Of a stretch of 64,000 bases of DNA, positions 9,622-18,583 are shown piece after piece; position 1 is the stretch's first letter, and each line of letters starts with the position of its first letter. This DNA is from Leptospira harrisiae (GTDB taxonomy: Bacteria; Spirochaetota; Leptospiria; Leptospirales; Leptospiraceae). The stretch lies in assembly GCF_002811945.1 (NCBI RefSeq), contig NZ_NPDX01000002.1, positions 186,001 to 250,000 of the forward strand, read 5' to 3'. Below the pieces are notes generated by a model that saw nothing but the letters and a program-made list of their open reading frames with translations, had not been told where the DNA came from and ran no database searches. The position numbers and the translations under genes were made by a program.

Positions 9622-10470
9622 TTAAACTTTCTTGCGATCGACTCCACCAACACGAGGTGCCGCCGCCGCCCCTTGTTTGGCGCCAAAAACAGCCACTGCT
9701 TGTTTTGGTAGGCTAGATTTTCTCCATTCAAACCAAGAACCTTGGTAAGTAGTGACATCAATATAACCGGCTTCACGTAACATCAGAGCAAGTAAACAAG
9801 AGCGAGCGCCATTGTAATCGTAAATCACAGTAGGTCGTTCTGGCATAAAAGGAAATCCATTCAGGCGTTTTTTGAAAAGAGAGCGTTCGATAAGATTTGC
9901 CTCTCCATCGTATAAGTTTCTCCAATCCCATAAAAATGCCCCAGGCAAACGTCCGCAAAGAGTTCCTTCTTCTGGAGCAGTGAGGCGAGGCAATCGGCCT
10001 TCATATTCGTCCATGGTCCTCGCATCAAAAATTTGGAGTTTAGTAAGATTTCGTTCCATAAAGGCTTTGTCTACAACGCCTTCAATGGGTTTTACTTTGT
10101 CTGCGATCGGAGGTTCTATTTTTAGATCGCCTTTGGCCTTTTTTCCAGTGGCAGGCCATTTTTGCCCAAGAACATAGGCATCCTTGATGCCCATCCCACG
10201 AAGTAAATACACCATCCGAGTGGAAAACATTCCCATTCCCTCGTCGAAAACGATGATTCGTGTTTTTTTTGATTTTTGAAATTCTTGTACTACGGCTACC
10301 ATTGGTCCGTACAATTTCTTTTGTGATTCTGGATCAGATCCGAATGCTTTTTTGATAAATGGATAGTAGTAAGCACCTTCCAAAGTTTCTTCTTCATATG
10401 CTGATTGGGAACGACAATCGATGAGGAAGTCACCAGGTTCTATTTCGGTTTTTAGAAAGTTCCAGTTCAA
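9622..10470 (-). CDS. Tandem rhodanese-like protein, catalytic Cys absent
   Basis: A 282-aa protein with two rhodanese folds. Domain 1 covers about residues 1-125 ([19 protein letters not shown], then [14 protein letters not shown]). Domain 2 covers about 130-255 ([33 protein letters not shown]). In active sulfurtransferases the second-domain loop starts with the persulfide cysteine (YCxxGxxA). Here the loop is YDYNGARSC, with Asp218 in its place and a cysteine only at the end (C225). Classical thiosulfate or mercaptopyruvate sulfurtransferase activity is therefore unlikely. The start is TTG with AGGAG upstream. The C-terminal tail is Ala/Gly-rich. Confidence 0.8.
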   Translation of the reverse strand: MNWNFLKTEIEPGDFLIDCRSQSAYEEETLEGAYYYPFIKKAFGSDPESQKKLYGPMVAVVQEFQKSKKTRIIVFDEGMGMFSTRMVYLLRGMGIKDAYVLGQKWPATGKKAKGDLKIEPPIADKVKPIEGVVDKAFMERNLTKLQIFDARTMDEYEGRLPRLTAPEEGTLCGRLPGAFLWDWRNLYDGEANLIERSLFKKRLNGFPFMPERPTVIYDYNGARSCLLALMLREAGYIDVTTYQGSWFEWRKSSLPKQAVAVFGAKQGAAAAPRVGGVDRKKV

Positions 10471-10642
10471 AAAAGTATTCTCCTATTTCTTACATTACTT
10501 TTCCACCCCTCGAATTTTTGAAAGTCTGAAAACCAAAAAAAAAGTTCATCTCTGGTTTGAGACATAATGAGAAAAGAAATCAATTGGATGCCAGTTGATT
10601 CTACTGGGTAGACCAGCCGATAATCACTGTAATCGGTATTTC

Positions 10643-11512
10643 ATGATTAGGCAGCTGCACATATACTTTGGATTGATTTTGTTTTTTTTGGCAACAGAAG
10701 TTGTTTTTGCGGACCGCACAAAGACTTATCTTTCGTTGCAATCGCTAAAGATGGAAGTGGAATCATGGAAGGAAAAAAAACCATCCTCCCAAATCAAAAA
10801 ACAAATACGTTCGCATCAAAGGTTTCTGATGGATGATGGAACTTGTCAAATTGTACCTGCATCCCGTATTTCATCCGTCACATACTTTCGATTCAGTTGT
10901 CAAACTGATTCGGAACCTCTACTCATCCAATTCCAATCCAATCAAAAAAGGAAACTTGAAGTTGGGAAATTTCAATTGAGAGCCATCCATCATATCGGAA
11001 AAAAACAGTATTTAGAAATTGAAACCGGTCTTGTAGTGGGTGAAGCAAAAACACTGGCCAGATTGAATACGGATGATACCGAATTGGATTATCCTCCAAA
11101 AAAAGAGATCCCTGTTGTCACGGAAAACAAACAAACGATCAACTCATACAAACCCATTCAGAATCCTAATTTATTTTATTTTAAATCTATATCTCAAAAT
11201 CCCAAAAGAAGAAAAGAAGTTCCTTCCAATATTGAAGTGTTTTTTGATTCTTCTTGTCCACTGGAGTTTATCGAAAAGGATGAGAGTTTTTATTGGGACC
11301 AAACGGTATCTTATGTGTTTCGTATTACGTGTATTCGCGATTCAGTATATAGTTTGATTCGCGTGCCATCAACTTCATCTGGTGATTTGGTAACTTCAAA
11401 TACGATTTGGAAAGATCCAAAACCTGGTGATCGAGTTTTAGGAAATGCCGTTTTGAAAAAAATTACCGAAACGCAAACCTTTTGGGAGAAAATCGTTTTG
11501 TATTATGAATAA
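10643..11512 (+). CDS. Secreted protein with duplicated two-Cys module
   Basis: About 289 aa, no recognised family. It starts with a signal peptide (MIRQLHIYFGLILFFLATEV, then VFA). A TTG at 10595 could add 16 residues, but the ATG at 10643 puts the signal peptide at the N-terminus. Two similar segments are visible, one with DDGTCQIVPASRISS ending in FRFSC and one with DSSCPLEFIEKDESF ending in FRITC, suggesting an internal duplication with a disulfide per unit. It overlaps the downstream protease start by 8 bases, so it probably belongs to a three-gene periplasmic protease operon. Confidence 0.75.
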   Translation: MIRQLHIYFGLILFFLATEVVFADRTKTYLSLQSLKMEVESWKEKKPSSQIKKQIRSHQRFLMDDGTCQIVPASRISSVTYFRFSCQTDSEPLLIQFQSNQKRKLEVGKFQLRAIHHIGKKQYLEIETGLVVGEAKTLARLNTDDTELDYPPKKEIPVVTENKQTINSYKPIQNPNLFYFKSISQNPKRRKEVPSNIEVFFDSSCPLEFIEKDESFYWDQTVSYVFRITCIRDSVYSLIRVPSTSSGDLVTSNTIWKDPKPGDRVLGNAVLKKITETQTFWEKIVLYYE

Positions 11513-12962
11513 ATTAATTAAATTCAGTTTTTTCTTTTTTCTTATGAGTTATTCTTTGTTGGCACAGGTAGATCCTGAACCAGCTGTTGATTCTATTTTT
11601 CGTTCCGTGGTTCTTATTCGTAATGAAGGATTTAATACAGAAAATAAAACTCAACCATGGATGAAAAAGAATTTGTACACGGGGTTTGGATCTGGATTAG
11701 TTTTACCAAACCAAACCATTTTGACAAATGCACATGTCGTTCGCGATGCCAAACGAATTTTAATCAGAAGCAGTTTTACTAAAAAAGAATATATAGCTGA
11801 TGTTAAATATATTGGTTATGATTGTGATTTGGCTTTGTTACAAGTAAACGATCCTGAATTTTCGGAACAAACCACTACTCTTTCCTTTTTAGAAGGAATT
11901 CCAAATTTAGGTTCGGATGTATTACTATTAGGTTTTCCAAATGGAAATGATAGTTTGTCAGTTGAAAAAGGATCTATCCTTCGTTTTGAAAAAAATCGTT
12001 ATACTTACTCTGGGTTAGATTATCGAAATGTTTTAAAGATCAACGCAAATATCCAACCAGGAAATTCAGGTGGCCCTGCCGTTCAAAATGGAAAAGTGGT
12101 TGGTCTTGTATTTCAAATTAGTACTTTAGAACAAGGAATTGCTTATCTGATATCAAATGATATCATTCGTCATTTTTTAGAAGATATCAATGACGGAAAA
12201 TATGATGGCTTTCCTAACATAGGATTTACTTTTCAAAATGGAAATCCAAAAAGTTTGAAACAAGCCATGAAGGTTCCTGCCAACCAAACCGGAATCTTTG
12301 TGAATCGAATTTATCCTTCTTCTACGTTTTCAAAGGTTTTAAAAGAAAAGGATTTTGTCTTTGCAGTTGATAATTTATCTCTTTCGAATGATGGGGAAAT
12401 TACTGAGTCAAATAAAAAAGAATTCATTATCGATTGGATCGAAAACAAACAATTAAATACCAAAGTGGCGGTAAGCTATTACAGAGCAGGCAAACGTTAC
12501 GATGCGGAAGTGAACCTTCAGAAAAACTATGCTTTGGATTTATATCGGGACTCTACGGAAGATTATTTTTTACAGGCTGGATTTGTTTTTCAGCCAATTA
12601 CGAGGTCTTTTTTTCATTCGGAAGATGGGGACTTGGATAGTTCTTTAAAATATCATTATAGTTATTTCATTCAAGATTTATTATACAGATATACCACTCG
12701 GGATATAGTGTTGAGTTATACATTCAATGATCCTGAAACTTCAAAGTATAAAAAGTATAAATACAAAGTTGTTGAGTCGATTAACGGAAAAGTACCGAAA
12801 GATTTAAATGAATTTAAAACTATTTGGAAAAATGAAAAAAAAGGTTTTATTGTTCTCAGGTTTCGAGGGATGGATTTGCCCATTGTGCTTAGGCCAGAGT
12901 CTATTTACCAAATGAACCAACGTGTGAAAAAAAGATATGGTGCAAATTATGAAGAGTTTTAA
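11505..12962 (+). CDS. Deg/HtrA-type periplasmic serine protease
   Basis: A 485-aa trypsin-like protease with a signal peptide (residues 1-20, cleavage near LLAQ). The catalytic triad is visible as H77 (TNAHVV), D108 (YDCDLALL) and S188 (QPGNSGGP). After the protease domain come a PDZ-like region (about 230-335) and a C-terminal domain with a second PDZ-type fold, an arrangement I associate with plant-type Deg proteases rather than E. coli DegP. It overlaps the gene before it and the triad-less paralogue after it. The likely role is periplasmic protein quality control. Confidence 0.85.
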   Translation: MNKLIKFSFFFFLMSYSLLAQVDPEPAVDSIFRSVVLIRNEGFNTENKTQPWMKKNLYTGFGSGLVLPNQTILTNAHVVRDAKRILIRSSFTKKEYIADVKYIGYDCDLALLQVNDPEFSEQTTTLSFLEGIPNLGSDVLLLGFPNGNDSLSVEKGSILRFEKNRYTYSGLDYRNVLKINANIQPGNSGGPAVQNGKVVGLVFQISTLEQGIAYLISNDIIRHFLEDINDGKYDGFPNIGFTFQNGNPKSLKQAMKVPANQTGIFVNRIYPSSTFSKVLKEKDFVFAVDNLSLSNDGEITESNKKEFIIDWIENKQLNTKVAVSYYRAGKRYDAEVNLQKNYALDLYRDSTEDYFLQAGFVFQPITRSFFHSEDGDLDSSLKYHYSYFIQDLLYRYTTRDIVLSYTFNDPETSKYKKYKYKVVESINGKVPKDLNEFKTIWKNEKKGFIVLRFRGMDLPIVLRPESIYQMNQRVKKRYGANYEEF

Positions 12963-14313
12963 ATTTATTTTTGTAATTTTTTCGATTGTTACCACCTTAT
13001 TTTCGCTTGGTGCTGAGGATTTCGAAGATAAACGAGTTATCGAATCTAGGATTACATTCCAAAAAACAAGCCACCAAAATCCTTGGCTTGTAGGAGAACC
13101 TTTTTCTAGAAAGTTAAATTTAATTTATTTAGGCAAAGGCCTTTTTTTTGGAGTTACGTTACCAAAACAAAATCCCGTATTTGCTGAATTTGAATCTTTC
13201 GATTATTCAGTTCCCAAGTTAGGAATCAAATCTTATGATGAAGAATCAGGTTTTATTCTTTTGGAAACCAGAGAGGTTCCTAAACTCCCTAAATCTGTGG
13301 TTTTGGATTCCAAATCAGCCGCCAAACATTGCCCAACGGGTAAGTCTCGTTATGTATTTCTCCCATTTTCTAAAACGCCAATCAAAGTATTCTTACTTGA
13401 GAAAAAAACATCTGAAGAATCTGACTTTCTTTTCAAAAATCAAGTGTTATGTGGTGTAACTGTTGCTGAATTTTTAATTCCAACAGAATATGTGGAAGCA
13501 TTTTACCGGACAGAGGGAAAACCGTTTCCACACCCAGGTTTGGTATTTGATGTGAATTTAACTCCATCAGAACGTGAGTATTATTCAAAAAATAATACCA
13601 ACCCACTTTTAGTGACTGAGGTGGTACCTGGTGTTGGCCCTGCTTACAATTTGTTTCCTGGTGATTTAATCACAGAAATCAATTCAAGTCCTCTTTCAAA
13701 GATTGATGATTGGGATCGTACAGATAAAGTATATGATTTGATTTTGCGAAAACCAAATGGCACTTTGCGTGAGTTAGGTGAAACTGTTCAGTTGAAACTC
13801 CATAGAAATTTCCAAAACCAGAATGTAATTTATGATTTGAGAGCTTACGATTCGAATGATTTTTTAATTCCGGAAGAAGCCAAAAAAAGAAAACCATTGT
13901 ATTTGATTGTTGGTGGATTTTTCTTTACGGAACTTACGAATGCGTATTTAAAAGAGTTTGGTTCCGAATACCGAGTGAAGTCGGAAAAAAAACTAGTTTA
14001 TCTTTCCGACTACTACCAGAAGAAAGTGCACCCTGTTCGGGAAAAGATCGTGATTTTAAGTCGTGTTTTTCCCCTAGAAGGGAACCTAGGATACCAAGAA
14101 TTTCAGGATTTGGTATTAGAGAAGGTAAATGGAACACGAGTTACGTCTCTTAGCCAATTAAAAACCCTGCTCCAGTCGGAAGAGACCACCTATTATGCGT
14201 TTGAGCTGTCCGGTGGAAAAATCGCATTTTTTACGCGTAGGGAAATTTTGGATCTCCAACAAGAATTGCAACTGACTTATAAATTGGGCCGTGCCTACAA
14301 CTTAGAAGACTAA
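12949..14313 (+). CDS. Deg-like pseudoprotease with PDZ domains
   Basis: A 454-aa exported protein that looks like a catalytically dead relative of its upstream neighbour. It has a signal peptide (FIFVIFSIVTTLFSLGAE), a degenerate N-terminal domain in which DEESGFILLE occupies the place of YDCDLALLQV, and no TNAH or GNSGG motif. A clear PDZ segment follows (LLVTEVVPGVGPAYNLFPGD), then a C-terminal region (VILSRVFPLEGNLGYQEFQD, VNGTRVTSL) like that of plant Deg proteases. A GTG at 12937 is the alternative start. It begins inside the 3' end of the protease gene, which implies translational coupling and perhaps a hetero-oligomer. Confidence 0.72.
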   Translation: MKSFKFIFVIFSIVTTLFSLGAEDFEDKRVIESRITFQKTSHQNPWLVGEPFSRKLNLIYLGKGLFFGVTLPKQNPVFAEFESFDYSVPKLGIKSYDEESGFILLETREVPKLPKSVVLDSKSAAKHCPTGKSRYVFLPFSKTPIKVFLLEKKTSEESDFLFKNQVLCGVTVAEFLIPTEYVEAFYRTEGKPFPHPGLVFDVNLTPSEREYYSKNNTNPLLVTEVVPGVGPAYNLFPGDLITEINSSPLSKIDDWDRTDKVYDLILRKPNGTLRELGETVQLKLHRNFQNQNVIYDLRAYDSNDFLIPEEAKKRKPLYLIVGGFFFTELTNAYLKEFGSEYRVKSEKKLVYLSDYYQKKVHPVREKIVILSRVFPLEGNLGYQEFQDLVLEKVNGTRVTSLSQLKTLLQSEETTYYAFELSGGKIAFFTRREILDLQQELQLTYKLGRAYNLED

Positions 14314-14376
14314 AACTTAAAAATAGATTTACAATTGTTATAGATTGGAGTTCCCTTTACTCTAAGACTCCACTCT

Positions 14377-15264
14377 ATGAAAATCCTTTTTGTTGATGAC
14401 GAAGATACAATCCGCGAATTGTTCTGGGAATACTTCAAAGATGAATTTAATGTCACCCTTGCTTCCGATGGGTTGGAGGCACTTGCGATTTCGAATCAGA
14501 ATACTTTTGATCTCATTATTTCTGATATCAGCTTACCAAAATTAAATGGAATTCAATTCATTCAAAAACTGAGGGCGGACGGGAATCAAACCCCTTTTTT
14601 GGTGATTACAGGCGATAGTGACATTCAAATTGCTATCGACGTATTTAGAATGGGAGCAGTTGACTTTTTCCTGAAGCCTTTCCGAATGGAAGCGCTTCGT
14701 TCACGGATCAAAAAATTTGAAAATGCAGACATTGATTTAAGTCTTCTCTTTAATAGTGGTGAAATCATTCAGTTTAGTGCTGATTGTAGAATCAAACTTC
14801 GCCCACAAATTAAAAAATTAAATTCCTATATTGCTTTTATCGTAAAACAAATTTTAAATTCTCCCTTAGCGACTCATGAGGATTTGATTTCCATTAAAAT
14901 TGTTTTATATGAATTATTGGCAAATGCCATAGAACACGGTGTAGCTGGTGTGAGTTATGCTGAAAAACAAGAGTGTCTAGAAGCCAACGAAGACTATTTT
15001 AAGTTAGTCGATGCACGCTGCGCAGAAAACAATTCTTTTGTATTTGTAGAAATTTCAATGGATGACGTTGGAATTACAATTGTGATTCGTGATGAAGGGA
15101 CTGGATTTGCTGTTAGCCAAATACCAAATCCTGTAGTGAATCCTGCTGCCAATTTAGTCAGTGGAAGGGGGATCTTTCTTGCAAAGATGAATATTGATTC
15201 TATTGTTTATAATGAAAAAGGTAATGAAGTTAGGTTTTTCAAAACTTGGTACAAACTAATGTAA
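14377..15264 (+). CDS. Response regulator fused to HATPase (RsbW-like) domain
   Basis: A 295-aa two-domain protein. Residues 1-120 form a receiver domain with the acidic pair DD at 7-8, phospho-acceptor D50 (LIISDISLP), the Thr in LVITGDSD and Lys in FLKPFRME. Residues about 140-295 form a GHKL ATPase domain with N-box YELLANAIEHG, G1-like DEGTGF and a GRGIFL motif, resembling anti-sigma kinase domains. There is no DNA-binding domain and no histidine phosphorylation box. It may be a phosphorylation-controlled anti-sigma or switch kinase; the partner is not visible nearby. Confidence 0.85.
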   Translation: MKILFVDDEDTIRELFWEYFKDEFNVTLASDGLEALAISNQNTFDLIISDISLPKLNGIQFIQKLRADGNQTPFLVITGDSDIQIAIDVFRMGAVDFFLKPFRMEALRSRIKKFENADIDLSLLFNSGEIIQFSADCRIKLRPQIKKLNSYIAFIVKQILNSPLATHEDLISIKIVLYELLANAIEHGVAGVSYAEKQECLEANEDYFKLVDARCAENNSFVFVEISMDDVGITIVIRDEGTGFAVSQIPNPVVNPAANLVSGRGIFLAKMNIDSIVYNEKGNEVRFFKTWYKLM

Positions 15265-15269
15265 TCCAA

Positions 15270-16742
15270 TTAAAACTGGATCCCTAAGGAAAGGTAAAAC
15301 CGAAGGTATTCTTTTTTTGGTTCTTCCTCTGTAAATGGTTCTGTAATCAATACACGGGTTTTGCGAGGATCCATCACCGCATAAGAAGCACTCGCTTGTG
15401 CAAATAACTTACCGAATTCATTCGATAAAAAACTAACTTTCCCGATGATCTCATTTCCTTTTCCTAATGCAGAATCGGACCGATTTAAAAATAAATCTGT
15501 GCGGAAAAAAGAATTCCAATCCATACCCATTTGGATTCCATAAATTCGATTTCCTTTGTTTTCAAAGTTGGGATTTTCTCGTGTGGGTACATCTCGAAAC
15601 TGAGGTGGATTTACTAAATCCAAAGTCTGATATAATAAAAATGAAGAATATCCACCGAGAACTCTTGGTTCTGCGAAATTGGACGCATAACCATTGCTAT
15701 TTGAATCTAACCTATCTTTTGAATCTTTTTTGGTCACAAGGCCTGATAAAGCAAAACTAAATTTTTCACCTTGGGAGTGAAGAGACAAATACCCCAAATA
15801 AGAATTCGTTGCAATTTGTTTTTCAGACCAGGGAGCCGAGGATGATTTTGACTCGCCAAGAAGCCGAATGCCCACCAAATCCAAAGCCCATGTTTCCCAA
15901 AATTTTTTAGATAGGAACTCCATTCCACTGTAGGAATAACGGCCAAAGACCCTTTGGCCAGAAAGAATTTGTCCGTTTGTATTATGGTTGGGATCTGTAT
16001 ATACATAATGAAAAAAACGAAACTCTTCCCAAAATAAAGTTTTTTCAGAACTGAGAAGACCTCCATAAATTTCTCTACGGTATCCGCTCCAAGGAGGTGC
16101 AGACCAGTTTTCCCATTCTGGTTTGGCATTTAAACGAATCCCTGTTATGCGAAGGCCGGATGAATGAAAAAAGGAAACGGATCCATAATTTGCCATTCCC
16201 ACAAAAAAGAATCCAAACCGGTCCAACCGATTGAATCCACGACCCGCTTCCAAGGCCACTTGGATACCTGAAATTTCTTTTGAGGCGAGGGCAGTGATTT
16301 CGGAATCATAAATTGTCCTCACTTCCTTACCAACAATCCTTCCTTCGGAGACTCCCACCCTTGGTGCAACGAGGACTGCTAAATTCCATCCTTGGCTCAA
16401 ATAATAAAACAAACTGGGAGTAGTTAGGATTCCTTGTGTGTAATAACGATTTGCCTTTTCCGAATCTAACCCTCCTTTTTGAGATTGGAATTTGCCTCCA
16501 GATATGAGATTTGATTGGAAACCAAATCCCTTCGCCTCTGGTCCCGTTGGAATCGATTGGGATCTTTCTTTGACTACCACTCGTCCGAAATGTCGATTGG
16601 CCCGGTCATCATCAAAAATAGAGTCAGAATAGGACTCAGCAAAAAGATTAGAAAAAAAAGAAACTAAGAGAAGGGAAAGTATCCCGATACTTGTAGGGAT
16701 GAAGAAAATACTTTTGAAATACAGACATGGATTTCTTCTCAT
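15270..16742 (-). CDS. Outer-membrane beta-barrel protein
   Basis: A 490-aa exported protein. The N-terminus is a long signal peptide (hydrophobic segment ISLLLVSFF-like near residues 19-30, cleavage near LFAES). The body is a series of alternating hydrophobic/aromatic strands, and the last residue is Phe (SLGIQF), the C-terminal signature read by the BAM machinery. I do not recognise a specific porin family. GAGGG just upstream supports the start. Its 5' end overlaps the 5' end of the gene on the other strand by 44 bases. Confidence 0.72.
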   Translation of the reverse strand: MRRNPCLYFKSIFFIPTSIGILSLLLVSFFSNLFAESYSDSIFDDDRANRHFGRVVVKERSQSIPTGPEAKGFGFQSNLISGGKFQSQKGGLDSEKANRYYTQGILTTPSLFYYLSQGWNLAVLVAPRVGVSEGRIVGKEVRTIYDSEITALASKEISGIQVALEAGRGFNRLDRFGFFFVGMANYGSVSFFHSSGLRITGIRLNAKPEWENWSAPPWSGYRREIYGGLLSSEKTLFWEEFRFFHYVYTDPNHNTNGQILSGQRVFGRYSYSGMEFLSKKFWETWALDLVGIRLLGESKSSSAPWSEKQIATNSYLGYLSLHSQGEKFSFALSGLVTKKDSKDRLDSNSNGYASNFAEPRVLGGYSSFLLYQTLDLVNPPQFRDVPTRENPNFENKGNRIYGIQMGMDWNSFFRTDLFLNRSDSALGKGNEIIGKVSFLSNEFGKLFAQASASYAVMDPRKTRVLITEPFTEEEPKKEYLRFYLSLGIQF

Positions 16743-17325
16743 TTTCCCTCTTTTGTTGGTTATTTTTTCTTATGGGGAAGCTGACACTCGTTTTTCTCAT
16801 GATTTGAGTCGGTTTTTTGAAAAGACTGATCATAGTAAAGAAGAAGCAGTCATTTATGTTTATTTGACCGAAGCGGAGAAAACGAAATTTTCTGTTCGTA
16901 GAAGAAAAGAACTTTCGCGAGCCATTGTTAGATTCTCACAAAAATTACAATTCCCCGATGGTACTCTGTTAGGTGGATACCATCCAAATTCATCATTGTT
17001 TTTATTAGCATGGGCAAAAACCAGATCGGAGTTCCAATCTAATTTATCACGTGGATATGGAATTTTGAGTTTGTCTGAAATGTTTGTTCGTGAATTTGAA
17101 ATGTCTTCAGGTACTAAAATCAATCGGAATTATGACATCCAAAACGATTCGATCCAATTGAAGATGGTCATTTTGAAATTAAAAGAATCATTGGCAGCTG
17201 GAAAATCTGTTAAAGAGTCTTATCTGAAAATATATGAAGGTGATACATCTCCAAATGAATGGGAATTGTTAGAAACTAATTACAAAAAAATATATGAGTT
17301 TGTTACTTCCGAAAATAAGCCATAA
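16699..17325 (+). CDS. Small exported protein of unknown function
   Basis: A 208-aa protein with a signal peptide (FLLIFPLLLVIFSYGEAD). No family is recognised. The mature part is charged and probably mostly helical, with the motif RRRKELSRAIVRFSQKLQFP. The ribosome site before 16699 is poor (GTAGGG abuts the ATG), so the start is uncertain. Its signal-peptide region is antisense to that of the divergent barrel gene. Its 3' end overlaps the convergent flippase gene by 23 bases. Confidence 0.6.
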   Translation: MKKILLKYRHGFLLIFPLLLVIFSYGEADTRFSHDLSRFFEKTDHSKEEAVIYVYLTEAEKTKFSVRRRKELSRAIVRFSQKLQFPDGTLLGGYHPNSSLFLLAWAKTRSEFQSNLSRGYGILSLSEMFVREFEMSSGTKINRNYDIQNDSIQLKMVILKLKESLAAGKSVKESYLKIYEGDTSPNEWELLETNYKKIYEFVTSENKP

Positions 17326-18580
17326 AATAACCGGTTAATAACAGCCAAGATACTATTTGACCAAGAAACAATGAAATGGCGGCACCGTTGGCGCCCCAAT
17401 CAGGAATGATCCAATAATCGAATATAGCTCCGAATAACAAACGAAGTAAAGCAAGGCCAGCTAGAAGTCTTGGCAATCCCAAAGCAAACAGCGCCGTCCC
17501 TAATGGTGCAAAAACCAATTGAAGTAAAAAGTTTGGATATAAAATTTTAAATACTGATATTGAGTTAGTGTATTTTGTTCCAAATAACAGTGTCAAGATG
17601 GGTTCTGCGAGTAAAATTCCGGGTGATAAGGCGATTGCTATCATTCCACCTAAAAATACTGACTTTTTTAGGACGTTCGGGAATTCATCTGTTTCGGCGA
17701 GTCGAGCAAGTTTTGGAAAAATAATAGAATTAAAAGTAGCAAGAATGATGATGAATCCACTAAACAATTGCAAGGCGGTTCCGTAATCGGCAACAATTTC
17801 TGGTGGATGAAATTGGTTTAAAAAGAAAATTTCCAATCGGTCAGAAAGGATAGCAAAAATTGATGCTGCAAAGGCCCAAAGATTAAAGAGTAATAGTTTT
17901 TTTTCATTAGTTCGAACTTCCGCAGGTTCTGCGGTGAAAGAGATCTCTTCTTTGCCAAAAAAGAAAAAAAACAAAAATAAAACAAATATAGGTGCGATAC
18001 AAAAAATTGCTAGTATATCCATATATGTAAGCGGATGGATACTGGACTCAGATAAATAAATTAACAATAAAAGTCGAACTACATTTGGAAGCGGATTCCA
18101 GAGAGAAAGAGATTTGTATTTTCTATACGAAACAAATAAACTTTCGAAATAGGAAATAAATGAAATGATAATCCCACCAAATAACAAAAGTAATAAGACA
18201 AAGAAATTTTCATCACTGGTGAGATAAGTGATTAAACAAACTATCGATAAAAATAAAAACGAATAAAATTTGATTCTTAATGATGCACTCAGTATGGCAC
18301 CTGGATTTTCTTTTTTCTCTGCCATAGGAGAAATGTATTTGATGAGTGCATTGGGTAGTCCAAATTCTGCGACAGCCAAAACAACTGGCAAAAAACCTAA
18401 AAAGTATTGGAGTTTTCCATTTTCCGCTTTGCTTAACAAATTTACGGAATAAATCATAAACACTAAATTGGTGATGGCGGATAAAGCTTTTGAGCTACTA
18501 ACAAAAAAAGAGTTTTTGAGAACTCCTTCTTTTAATAACTCTACTTTTAAAAGTTGAAATATTTTTTTTAATTTTTGCAT
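17303..18580 (-). CDS. Polysaccharide flippase (Wzx/MATE-like)
   Basis: A 425-aa polytopic membrane protein with about 12 hydrophobic segments and a short basic N-terminus. The pattern FGLPNALIKYISPMAEKK and FLNQFHPPEIVADYGTALQL is typical of the polysaccharide biosynthesis / oligosaccharide flippase group, which moves lipid-linked sugars across the inner membrane. No glycosyltransferases adjoin it. It lies 3 bases after the PAP2 gene on the same strand, so the two are probably one transcript. That pairing fits lipid-carrier handling. Confidence 0.75.
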   Translation of the reverse strand: MQKLKKIFQLLKVELLKEGVLKNSFFVSSSKALSAITNLVFMIYSVNLLSKAENGKLQYFLGFLPVVLAVAEFGLPNALIKYISPMAEKKENPGAILSASLRIKFYSFLFLSIVCLITYLTSDENFFVLLLLLFGGIIISFISYFESLFVSYRKYKSLSLWNPLPNVVRLLLLIYLSESSIHPLTYMDILAIFCIAPIFVLFLFFFFFGKEEISFTAEPAEVRTNEKKLLLFNLWAFAASIFAILSDRLEIFFLNQFHPPEIVADYGTALQLFSGFIIILATFNSIIFPKLARLAETDEFPNVLKKSVFLGGMIAIALSPGILLAEPILTLLFGTKYTNSISVFKILYPNFLLQLVFAPLGTALFALGLPRLLAGLALLRLLFGAIFDYWIIPDWGANGAAISLFLGQIVSWLLLTGYFMAYFRK

Positions 18581-18583
18581 GTA

